A stretch of DNA of 64,000 bases. Origin: Catelliglobosispora koreensis DSM 44566. GTDB taxonomy: Bacteria; Actinomycetota; Actinomycetes; Mycobacteriales; Micromonosporaceae. Below the pieces are notes generated by a model. That model saw only the letters and a list, made by a program, of their open reading frames with translations, was not told the origin of the DNA and did not search any database. Location: assembly GCF_000379685.1 (NCBI RefSeq), contig NZ_KB903283.1, positions 422,508 through 486,507 of the forward strand, written 5' to 3'. Shown here in pieces: positions 49,056-56,695 of the stretch; within the stretch, counting starts at the first letter, position 1; each line of letters starts with the position of its first letter. Both the position numbers and the translations under genes were made by a program.

Positions 49056-50275
49056 CAACCGCGTCACCACACCTGTTACGGCAGCAAAGGTTCGCGCTCC
49101 TGTTCACCGGCCGGACGATATCTATGTTCGGCAATGCCTTTGGTCCGATCGCGATCGCGTTTGGTGTCCTGGCTTTGCCCGGTGCCACCGCGGCGACGCT
49201 GTCAGCCGTGCTCGCTGGGCATGCTGTGCCGCAATTGGGGCTGATGCTGCTCGGCGGCGTGATCGGGGACCGGCTCCCGCGTCATCGCGTGCTGGTCGCG
49301 GCAGAGACGCTGTCAGGGCTCGCGTTCGCCGCCCTCGCGGTGATGCTGCTAGCCGGCCGGGCGCCACTGGTTTTACTCGTCGCGGCGGCGTTCGTGGCCG
49401 GTTGTGCCTCGGCACTGTTGTTACCCGCGCTGACCGGTGTGGTGCCTGAAGTCGTTGGCCGCGAACAGTTGCGGTCAGCCAACGCCTTGCTGCGCCTTGG
49501 TGGCAATACCGCGAACATCGGCGGCATCGCGCTTGGCGGTGCCGCGGTCGTGTTGCTTGGCCCAGGGGTGGCGCTCGCCGTTGACGCGGCCACGTATTTC
49601 ATCGCCGCCGCACTGCTCGCGGCGCTACGCACCGGCGCACCAGCCCCACGTGCCCGCAAGCGCGTCTGGGCTGATCTGCGCGAAGGGTTCCGCGAGTTCG
49701 CCGGCCGGCAATGGCTGTGGGCTGTCGTCGCCTCGGCGGCATTCCTCAACGCTGGCACGGCAGCGACCTTCACGGTACTAGGACCGGTGCTCGCGGGCGA
49801 TCATCTTGGCGGGGCGGCAGGCTGGTCCCTCATCCTGGCCGCGTTTACCGCCGGGATGCTGCTGTCAGTGCTTGCCGCCCTGCGGGTTCGGCCCACGCGA
49901 CCGCTGCGGACCGCGGCACTGGTCACCCCGCTGCTCGCTGCGCCCTTGGCCGCCTTGGGATTTGGCGCCCCGCTGGTGCTGACGGCCGCCGCCGCGTTCT
50001 GTGCCGGAGCCGCCTTCAACGTCTTTAGCGTGCTGTGGGAAACCACGCTGCAGCAACGAGTGCCGGGCACCGCTTTAGCGCGGGTGACTTCGTGCAACTA
50101 CGTGGTCGCGTTGTCGCTCAAGCCCATCGGCATCTACCTCGCTGGGCACGCCGCCACCGGTGTAGGCGCTGGCCCGGCCACGCTCGCGGTCGGTGCCGTG
50201 CTGCTCGTCGCCGGGCTTGCCCCTCTCGCCTCACGCCAAGTGCGCCAGCTAACCGACCAAAGTGGAGATGAGTGA
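49052..50275 (+). CDS. MFS transporter (enterobactin/macrolide exporter-like)
   Basis: 407 aa. Twelve helices. The N-terminus LLRQQRFALLFTGRTISMFGNAF is typical of MFS_3-type exporters; the A-like loop is GGVIGDRLPRHRVL, and the central loop ends RKRVWADLREGFREF. Coupled to the amino-acid enzyme by ATGA and to the methyltransferase by a single-base overlap (TGATG), so all three are translated together. It probably exports a product of the operon or a toxic analogue. Confidence 0.9.
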   Translation: MTTASPHLLRQQRFALLFTGRTISMFGNAFGPIAIAFGVLALPGATAATLSAVLAGHAVPQLGLMLLGGVIGDRLPRHRVLVAAETLSGLAFAALAVMLLAGRAPLVLLVAAAFVAGCASALLLPALTGVVPEVVGREQLRSANALLRLGGNTANIGGIALGGAAVVLLGPGVALAVDAATYFIAAALLAALRTGAPAPRARKRVWADLREGFREFAGRQWLWAVVASAAFLNAGTAATFTVLGPVLAGDHLGGAAGWSLILAAFTAGMLLSVLAALRVRPTRPLRTAALVTPLLAAPLAALGFGAPLVLTAAAAFCAGAAFNVFSVLWETTLQQRVPGTALARVTSCNYVVALSLKPIGIYLAGHAATGVGAGPATLAVGAVLLVAGLAPLASRQVRQLTDQSGDE

Positions 50276-51036
50276 TGGAACAGTACGGCGAAGGCTTCGC
50301 CCAGGCCTACGACGAGCACTGGAGCCCCTATCCGACGCGTGCCGGCGAACAGCTGCTGCGGCTGCACCAGGCTCTGGATCCGCAGGCCGAGCGGCGGGTG
50401 CTCGACATCGGTTGCGGCACAGGCATTGTGGCCGCTCTGTTCCAGCAGGCTGGTTATGAGGTGACCGGTCTGGATGTGTCGGAGGCGATGCTCAAGCGTG
50501 CCCGGACCCGCCTCGGTGACAAGGCCGTCCTTGTGCACGGCGACGCGACGGACTTCTCCGTCGCCGAACCGTTTCCTTTGGCGGTCTCCACGTACGACAT
50601 TCCCAATCACCTCGGCACCCCGGAGCGCATCAGGTCCTATGTGGAGTGTGTGTTCCGGGCGGTGCGGCCGGGCGGGGTGTTCGCCTTCGATGTGGCTGCC
50701 CCCAAGGCTTTGCTTGGCATCAACGCGATCCAGGTCCGGGAGACCGATGACTCGATCCTGCTCTACCGGGGCGCGCTGAACGAGGAAGCGGGTTACGGCT
50801 TCTACCGGATCTCGGGAGTCGTCCGCGCACCGGACGGCCGCTACGACCGGTTCGAAACCACCATCACCAACTGGGTCGTGTCACTTGGCATGGTTTCTGA
50901 CACCCTCAAAGATGTTGGCTGGCAAGACGTCTACCTCGCCGCACCCACCGATCTGCTCACCCCGCTGGCCGGCGACCAAATCGCGACCGGCGAGAAGCTG
51001 CACCGTGTCTGCTTCATCGCACGGCGGCCTGAGTAA
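50275..51036 (+). CDS. class I SAM-dependent methyltransferase
   Basis: 253 aa from ATG 50275 (GGAG 7 nt upstream; GTG 50272 is also in frame). Motif I is VLDIGCGTGIVAALF (about 42), strand 2 ends GLDVSEAMLKRA, then VLVHGDATDF, STYDIPNHLG and AVRPGGVFAFDVAAP. The C-terminal half is a beta-rich insert (RISGVVRAPDGRYDRFETTI) as in small-molecule N- or O-methyltransferases. Third gene of the operon; it overlaps the convergent LysR gene by 23 bp. Confidence 0.87.
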   Translation: MEQYGEGFAQAYDEHWSPYPTRAGEQLLRLHQALDPQAERRVLDIGCGTGIVAALFQQAGYEVTGLDVSEAMLKRARTRLGDKAVLVHGDATDFSVAEPFPLAVSTYDIPNHLGTPERIRSYVECVFRAVRPGGVFAFDVAAPKALLGINAIQVRETDDSILLYRGALNEEAGYGFYRISGVVRAPDGRYDRFETTITNWVVSLGMVSDTLKDVGWQDVYLAAPTDLLTPLAGDQIATGEKLHRVCFIARRPE

Positions 51037-51880
51037 GGGCTGACAGCAGTGCCGCCGTGGCCGGTGGATCCGGTGGTGCGCCATAGGTCGCGGCGTAAAT
51101 TTGGCGCGGCGGGACGCTCAGCCGGGTGGCGGTGATGGCGGGATGACGGTGGGCTCGCAGGGCCAGGCCGGGGATGGTGGTGACACCCATGCCCGCGGCG
51201 ACAAGGCTTTGCATCACCACCATGTCGTCGGTGGTGTAGGCCAGCCGTGGGGAGAAGCCAGCGTCTTGGCACATCTCCACGGTGTGGCGGCGGCAGCGTT
51301 CGCAACCGGCGATCCACGGTGTGCTGGCGTGGTCGGTGAGGCGTGTTCCGCCACCGGTGGTGAGGAGATAGAGCGGATCGTCGAGCAGGTGGGTCAGGCG
51401 GATGCCGTCGTCCTCGGGCGCGGTGTCGTCATAGCGGAAGACAACGGCGATGTCGGCGTGGCCGGTTCGCAATAGCTGCAAGGCTTCTTCGGGGTGGGTG
51501 TCGGTCAGGCCCAGTTCGAGGCCGGGATGTTTCTGGGCGAGAAGTGTGGCCGCCTCAGGGATCAGTGAGCTCATGACGGAGCTGAATCCAGCCAGCCTGA
51601 CCCTTCCCGCGTTCAGCCCGGCCAGGGTGGACAGTTCCGCGGTCGCCGCGTCGACCCGGCCGATGATCTCGGCTGCGCGGTCCGCGAGCAGGCGTCCCGC
51701 TGGCGTGAGCCGGATCCCGCGGCCGACCCGCTGCAGCAACTGGGCGCCAAGCTCGGCTTCCATGCGGGACAGGTGATGGCTGATCGACGGCTGTGTGTAG
51801 CGCAGTTCTTTGGCAGCGGCCGTGACCGACCCGTGCCGCCGGACAGCGTCGATCACACGGAGCTGCACGAGGGTCACCAT
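51014..51880 (-). CDS. LysR family regulator
   Basis: 288 aa from ATG 51880. The winged helix is at residues 1-60 (QLRVIDAVRRHGSVTAAAKELRYTQPSISHHLSRMEAELG) and a periplasmic-binding-like effector domain follows. It diverges from a LysE-family exporter, the classical LysG/LysE arrangement in which the regulator senses a basic amino acid and switches on export. Candidate effectors here are lysine, arginine or related diamino acids. A TTCAT-N11-ATGAA dyad lies at its own start. Confidence 0.9.
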   Translation of the reverse strand: MVTLVQLRVIDAVRRHGSVTAAAKELRYTQPSISHHLSRMEAELGAQLLQRVGRGIRLTPAGRLLADRAAEIIGRVDAATAELSTLAGLNAGRVRLAGFSSVMSSLIPEAATLLAQKHPGLELGLTDTHPEEALQLLRTGHADIAVVFRYDDTAPEDDGIRLTHLLDDPLYLLTTGGGTRLTDHASTPWIAGCERCRRHTVEMCQDAGFSPRLAYTTDDMVVMQSLVAAGMGVTTIPGLALRAHRHPAITATRLSVPPRQIYAATYGAPPDPPATAALLSALTQAAVR

Positions 51881-51918
51881 TCATAGATCCTACGCATGAA
51901 TCACCGCGAGAATTGACA
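51880..51918. promoter_or_regulatory. LysR-type dyad and lysE-like promoter
   Basis: TTCAT (51880-51884), 11 nt, ATGAA (51896-51900): a T-N11-A LysR box overlapping the LysR start codon. TTGACA at 51913-51918 is a good -35 for the LysE-like gene, whose ATG is at 51955; the -10 is weak, as expected for an activated promoter. Confidence 0.6.
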
Positions 51919-51954
51919 TTAGACCTATCGATCTCCCAGCCGCATGGTGGAACC

Positions 51955-52575
51955 ATGATGACGTTCGCGATCGCCGCACTGGTTTTAATCATGTTGCCCG
52001 GCCCGGACCAGGCCCTGATAACCCGCAACGCACTGGTGGGCGGCCGCTATGGCGGACTGCTAACGATGGTGGGCGGTGTCCTCGGGCTGGCCGTGCACGC
52101 TGGCGCCGCCGCGCTCGGGCTCTCGGCGCTTCTTCTCGCCTCGGCGACAGCGTTCACAGTGCTGAAGATCGCCGGAGCGGTGTATCTGCTCTGGCTGGCG
52201 GCACAGATGCTGTGGTCGGCGCCGCGTCCCCGCCGCACTCCCGTTGCCGAGGAGGCGGTCGCCGAACCCGTTGCGCGGTCGGCCTATCTGCGGCAGGGCT
52301 TTCTGTCCAACGCCCTCAATCCCAAGGTGGCGCTGTTCTTCGTGACCTTCTTGCCACAGTTCCTATCCACGGACAGCGGCTCGCCGCAAGCCGAGGCGCT
52401 CGTGCTTTCCGCGATTTTCGGAGTGCTCTACGTGGCGTGGTTCGGGCTATATGTCGCAGCGGTCGACCGGCTTGGCCGCTGGCTGCTACGGCCAAGGGTG
52501 AAGGCGCGCATCGAGCAGATCACCGGACTGGTTCTGGCGGCTGTGGCGATCCGCCTGATGACCACGAGCCACTGA
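51955..52575 (+). CDS. LysE family amino acid exporter
   Basis: 206 aa from ATG 51955 (GGTGGAA upstream). Six helices with the family patterns LIMLPGPDQALITRNALVGGRYGGLLTMVGGVLG at the N-terminus and LRQGFLSNALNPKVALFFVTFLPQFL in the middle. It belongs to the RhtB/LysE superfamily, which exports amino acids or homoserine lactones. Divergent LysR control fits. It is followed by a textbook terminator. Confidence 0.92.
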   Translation: MMTFAIAALVLIMLPGPDQALITRNALVGGRYGGLLTMVGGVLGLAVHAGAAALGLSALLLASATAFTVLKIAGAVYLLWLAAQMLWSAPRPRRTPVAEEAVAEPVARSAYLRQGFLSNALNPKVALFFVTFLPQFLSTDSGSPQAEALVLSAIFGVLYVAWFGLYVAAVDRLGRWLLRPRVKARIEQITGLVLAAVAIRLMTTSH

Positions 52576-52581
52576 AAAGCG

Positions 52582-52620
52582 ACGGCCCGGCTGTCCAAAC
52601 AGGACAGCCGGGCCGTTTTT
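52582..52620. terminator. rho-independent terminator
   Basis: ACGGCCCGGCTGTCC (52582-52596), loop AAACA, then its exact complement (52602-52616) and TTTT. A perfect 15-bp stem 6 bp after the lysE-like stop; the M4 protease gene on the other strand ends at 52628, so it can serve both. Confidence 0.9.
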
Positions 52621-52627
52621 CCTCCCC

Positions 52628-55162
52628 TTAAAGCGTTAGCGTCCAGCTGTCGATTCTGCCGACATCGTTGTTCGCGTTGTCATTGACCCGCAGGTTCCAC
52701 GTTCCATTGCGGACTTCGCTGGAAACGTTGACGGTGTAGGTCTGGTTGATGTTGTCCGCGCTGCCACCGGCACGGTTGTGCAGGGTGTAGAGCGTGCCAT
52801 CGGGAGCGACCAGCTGGACGAGCAGGTCACCGATGTAGGTGTGGACGATGTGGACCTCGACGGTGGACGTCGCCGACGCGTTGCCGGTGCAGCCGCTGAT
52901 GGTGATCGGGCTGTTGACCGTCGCGTTGTCGGTGATCGTCACATCGTTGGCGTTCGTGCCGCCGCAAGGGGGAGGCGTGCTGCCACCGAGGTTGAGCGTC
53001 CAGCTGTCGATTCTGCCGACATCGCCACCGGCGTTGTCGTTGACCCGCAGCTTCCAGGTGCCGTTGGCGGCCTCACTGGACAGGTTCACCGTGTAGGTCT
53101 GGTTGATGTTGTCCGCGCTGCCACCGGCACGATTGTGCAGGGTGTAGAGCGTGCCATCGGGAGCGACCAGCTGGACGAGCAGGTCACCGATATAGGTGTG
53201 GACGATGTGGACTTCCACGGTGGAGCCCGATCCGGCGTTGCCGGTGCAGCCGCTGATGACGATCGACGACTCGACAGTCGCGTTGTCAGAAATCGTGACG
53301 TCATTGGCGTTGGTGGCGCTGCAGCCGCCAGGGGTGACCGGGTTGACGGTCCAGGTGAAGGACGTGGAGCCCGTCCCACCACCGCTCGCGGTGACGGTGA
53401 CGTTGCTCGTGCCGGCCGTCGTCGGCGTACCAGAAATCTGGCCCGAGCTGGCGTTGATGGAAAGCCCGGCCGGAAGTCCGGTGGCTGACCACGTGTAAGG
53501 CGGGGTTCCGCCGGAGGCGCTCATGTTGAGCGTGGCGGCGACGCCAACGGTTCCGGTCTGGTTGCCGGGGTTGGTGACGGTGACCGTTCCGCTTGCGCTG
53601 CAAGTGGGGTCAGCGGTCTGGGCCGGCACGCTGACCGCGTCCCAGGCGGCTTTGGTCTTGTTGAACAGACCGCAGGTAGCGTCGAGGTTCTTGGCCGACT
53701 GAAGCGTCCACGTGCGGTACTTCAGGTACGAGCTCGACGACGTCTTCATCAGCATCGCGTTGTAGAGAATCTTCATGGTGTCCTGGACACCGATTCCGGT
53801 CAGCGTGGCGCCGTTACAGGCCGCGCTCGCGGGCTGTCCGTTGGTCGGGTTCGTGCCCTGCGACAGCAGGTAGAACCAGTGGTTACCAGGCCCGGCGGCC
53901 GCGTGCACCGACGACGGGAGCGGAGTGGAGTAGCAGTCCGGGTGGCCGGACTTCAGCGAAGGCTTGTGGCCGAAGCGAATCGGGCCGCCGCCGCTGAGGT
54001 TGACCTCCTCGCCGACCGAGTGGTCCGGCGGGTCGTACGCGGCGGCCTGGTTGGCGAACCATTCGGTGGCGGTGCCGAACGAGTCAGCGATGAACTCCTG
54101 GGTGCCGGAGCCCGAGATACCACCGGGGGTGTGGTCGTCGATGCCGTGGCCGATCTCGTGCGCCACCACGTCCATCGGCGTGATCCACCGCTGCGGCGAG
54201 TTGCCGTCGTAGCCGTACTGGGTATCGTTGCCGGTGTACTGGGCGTTGACTGCGTTCCAGCCGACACGCATCGGCCAGGTGCCACCGCTGCCGTCAGGAC
54301 CATTGCGGCCCAGCCACTGCGTCAGCATCTTCCACTGGGTCTGCGCGGCGAACATGGCGTCGGTGCAGGCGGTTTCCTTGGTGGTGCCGTCGCCGTTGCC
54401 CCACGCGTCGTCCGGTCCGGACATCGTGCTGCTGGCCGAGTAATCACGGCAGGTCAGCGTCGGGTGGTTGGGGTCCTGCAACAGGAACTGGCTGCCCGAC
54501 TGAGTCGTGTCGATCTGCAGCGGGTTCGGCCCGTTGTAGTAGCCGGTTCCGGTGCCGCGAGCGGTTCCTTCGCGGGTGCCGAGCACCTGTCCGCTGTGAG
54601 CGTCGGTGTAAACAGACAGGATCGAGTCGTGACCGTGGTCGTCGACGCCGGTGACCTTGGTGGACCACACGAGCGCGGGCGCGGCTTCGCCGAGGGCATA
54701 GACCGCGAGCGACGGCTCGCTAACGGTGCTGACCTGGGTGAGCTGGCCACGGGCCGTGCCCTTGGCGGACTGTGCCGACTGCGTCGGCTTGATGGCGATG
54801 TTGCCGATCGCCCGTTGTTGCGCGACCGAGGTGAAGGTGACCCGGCCGGAACTGTCCGTCACGATCACGAAGTCGCCGCCCACGACGGGCAGTCCCTTGT
54901 ACTTGCGCTCGTGCGGAATGTATTGCGCGCCTCCGGACGAAATAACGTTGTGTGTAACGAATTCGTCATCGGAACTGGCCATCAGTGCCGCGGGTCGCGC
55001 GGCTACATGGTCGCGGGCGGCTTGCGCGGCCAGTGCGGCGGCGGGTACGGGATCGGCCCGCCTGCTCGCCTGCGCCTGTGCCGTCACCAGCGAAACGCTG
55101 GCGACTAGGCTCGCCGCTAGCGCGAGGCCAGCGATTCCCTTGCTGTTCAAGCGATATCGCAT
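52628..55162 (-). CDS. secreted M4 metalloprotease with Ig-like and two P domains
   Basis: 844 aa. Signal peptide to about 32; FTP/PepSY propeptide to about 210; thermolysin-like catalytic domain with HEIGHGIDDH (about 335) and the third zinc ligand Glu in EFIADSFGTATEW; later catalytic His in GNHWFYLLS. A putative Ig-like domain follows (GTPPYTWSATGLPAGLSI), and two P/Homo B domains end the protein. The two P domains are nearly identical, with a 357-bp period in the DNA. It is an extracellular neutral protease activated by removal of its propeptide. Its terminator is shared with lysE. Confidence 0.94.
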   Translation of the reverse strand: MRYRLNSKGIAGLALAASLVASVSLVTAQAQASRRADPVPAAALAAQAARDHVAARPAALMASSDDEFVTHNVISSGGAQYIPHERKYKGLPVVGGDFVIVTDSSGRVTFTSVAQQRAIGNIAIKPTQSAQSAKGTARGQLTQVSTVSEPSLAVYALGEAAPALVWSTKVTGVDDHGHDSILSVYTDAHSGQVLGTREGTARGTGTGYYNGPNPLQIDTTQSGSQFLLQDPNHPTLTCRDYSASSTMSGPDDAWGNGDGTTKETACTDAMFAAQTQWKMLTQWLGRNGPDGSGGTWPMRVGWNAVNAQYTGNDTQYGYDGNSPQRWITPMDVVAHEIGHGIDDHTPGGISGSGTQEFIADSFGTATEWFANQAAAYDPPDHSVGEEVNLSGGGPIRFGHKPSLKSGHPDCYSTPLPSSVHAAAGPGNHWFYLLSQGTNPTNGQPASAACNGATLTGIGVQDTMKILYNAMLMKTSSSSYLKYRTWTLQSAKNLDATCGLFNKTKAAWDAVSVPAQTADPTCSASGTVTVTNPGNQTGTVGVAATLNMSASGGTPPYTWSATGLPAGLSINASSGQISGTPTTAGTSNVTVTASGGGTGSTSFTWTVNPVTPGGCSATNANDVTISDNATVESSIVISGCTGNAGSGSTVEVHIVHTYIGDLLVQLVAPDGTLYTLHNRAGGSADNINQTYTVNLSSEAANGTWKLRVNDNAGGDVGRIDSWTLNLGGSTPPPCGGTNANDVTITDNATVNSPITISGCTGNASATSTVEVHIVHTYIGDLLVQLVAPDGTLYTLHNRAGGSADNINQTYTVNVSSEVRNGTWNLRVNDNANNDVGRIDSWTLTL
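52638..53287 (-). repeat. tandem duplication of the P domain
   Basis: Two direct copies with a 357-bp (119-codon) period. In the core, 52737-52853 and 53094-53210 differ at only about two positions out of 117, much closer than needed at protein level. This points to a recent duplication or gene conversion. Confidence 0.85.
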
Positions 55163-55295
55163 CGAACTCTGTCCTCCCCGGACATTGCAACGGTGTGGGT
55201 ATCGCCGTATGTAAATACTCGTTCACGAAGATGAAAAGCCCCATGGTTCCCGGAACGGCAAAACCAAGGGTGCGCGCAAGGGAATACCCGCACAC

Positions 55296-55323
55296 GTTCC
55301 CGCCAGCCGGGGCTGACGGGAAC
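55296..55323 (-). terminator. terminator hairpin of the serine hydrolase gene
   Basis: GTTCCCG (55296-55302) and CGGGAAC (55317-55323) with an inner CAGCC/GGCTG stem and one mismatch, 16 bp past the stop of the minus-strand gene. The rest of the 176-bp gap (55163-55338) shows no gene; it holds the promoter of the M4 protease, not resolved further. Confidence 0.65.
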
Positions 55324-55338
55324 GGTTACCGCGGAGTA

Positions 55339-56529
55339 TTAGCTCGCCAGAGCCAGTCCGTTGTGGTCGAGGTTGGGCACCGAGAGCGCGGATGCGGTGC
55401 TCCTGAGACCGGGTTCCTGACCGCAGAAGTACCCGAAGATAGTGTCGATCGTGGCGTCAGCGATAGGGTCCACCGGGCCAGTTTGGTAATGACTCATGTT
55501 GAGCGCGAGGCTTAGTTGCTTGCCGCCTTGCTCACCGTGCATGGAGTAGGTCGTGTGCCCGAATACGCCGCCCGTGTGTCCCCAAACCGAAACGCCGCAG
55601 GGCAGGGGCACGGTCATCAGGCCCAGGCCATAGGCGCCAGCCTCAGGGGCGCCGGGCACCATGTCCACGGTTGTCTTCATCTCGGCGAGCTGCGCTGGCC
55701 GCAATAGCTTGCCGCCAAGAAGCGCCCGGTAGAAGCGGTTGAGATCGTCCGGCGTGGACACCATTTCGCCCGCCATCCAGGCCCAGGACATGTTGAACAC
55801 ACTGAGATCCCGCAGTTCCCCGGCTGGCGGCCACGGAATGTAGGCCGCCGAATGCGGGCCGTAGATTCGCGGGTCCGTTCCCGGCAGGCGCGTGTGCCAT
55901 AGGCCGGCCCGGAAGATGACCCGCCAGTAGATTTCGAACGCCGCTGGCCTTCCGGTGACCTTCTCGATGATGAGCCCGGCCAGGATGTAACCGGTGTTGG
56001 AGTACGACCAGGATGCTCCCGGCTCACCGGTGCGCGGCAGGGACAGGCCCAGACGTGCCAGCTCCTCGGGCCGCACGGTGGTGTATTGCAGGCGCAGGAC
56101 ATCCTCGGGGGATTCGATCGTGTCGGTGAAGTTGCCGATGCCACTGGTGTGATTGAGCAGCATTCTGACGGTCACGCCGTCGACGGCGAACTCCGGCAGG
56201 TAACGCCCGATCGGTGCGTCCAGATCGACTCGGCCTTCGGCCGACAGTTGCAGCATCACCGTAGCGACAAAGGTTTTGGTGATGCTGCCGACGCGATGGC
56301 GGTAGTGCGGCTGCACCGGCCGTCCCGTGTTGACGTCACCGGCACCACTGGCCGCGGGCTCACGTGCCGTGCCGTTCTGGCCTACGGCAAAGACTCCCGG
56401 CATACCCGCGGCGTGGATTTTGTCCAGGCCTCGCTGTAGCTCAGAGGTGGTGCTGGCCTGCGCGGCGCCTGGCACGAATACCAGGGCGACCGCGAGGCCG
56501 GCCATTACTGTCCTGAGTGGAACTCGCAT
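55339..56529 (-). CDS. secreted beta-lactamase/DD-carboxypeptidase family serine hydrolase
   Basis: 396 aa. Signal peptide to about 25 (VMAGLAVALVFVPGAAQA). Class C beta-lactamase-like fold: nucleophile SxxK in GSITKTF (about 81), YSNTGYIL as the YxN motif, and HTGGVFGH in the KTG position. Streptomyces R61-type enzymes with these motifs cleave or transfer at D-Ala-D-Ala; the true substrate could also be an ester or D-peptide. Single gene with its own terminator, within the block of secreted hydrolases. Confidence 0.92.
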   Translation of the reverse strand: MRVPLRTVMAGLAVALVFVPGAAQASTTSELQRGLDKIHAAGMPGVFAVGQNGTAREPAASGAGDVNTGRPVQPHYRHRVGSITKTFVATVMLQLSAEGRVDLDAPIGRYLPEFAVDGVTVRMLLNHTSGIGNFTDTIESPEDVLRLQYTTVRPEELARLGLSLPRTGEPGASWSYSNTGYILAGLIIEKVTGRPAAFEIYWRVIFRAGLWHTRLPGTDPRIYGPHSAAYIPWPPAGELRDLSVFNMSWAWMAGEMVSTPDDLNRFYRALLGGKLLRPAQLAEMKTTVDMVPGAPEAGAYGLGLMTVPLPCGVSVWGHTGGVFGHTTYSMHGEQGGKQLSLALNMSHYQTGPVDPIADATIDTIFGYFCGQEPGLRSTASALSVPNLDHNGLALAS

Positions 56530-56651
56530 GGCGTCTACGTTTCCTGGCCACCGTCCACTTTGGCTCGTCCCAGGCGATGATTTCCACCCCCTTCTTGCGC
56601 TAGGGGGAATCCCTTACTTGCCTGCCGCAGTCGCCCCTTCTGACGTGGACG

Positions 56652-56680
56652 CCGGCCCCGGTCAGGATCGCCGGGGCCGG
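56652..56680 (-). terminator. terminator hairpin of the HExxH protein gene
   Basis: CCGGCCCCGG (56652-56661), 9-nt loop, CCGGGGCCGG (56671-56680): a perfect 10-bp stem 15 bp beyond the stop at 56696. The rest of the gap 56530-56651 holds the serine hydrolase promoter; no gene seen. Confidence 0.7.
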
Positions 56681-56695
56681 GTCGGCTAGTGCCGC

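Noticed and set aside
53879..55108. Plus-strand open frame opposite the M4 protease (409 codons).
   Set aside because: Arg/Val-rich shadow of a gene with catalytic motifs on the other strand.
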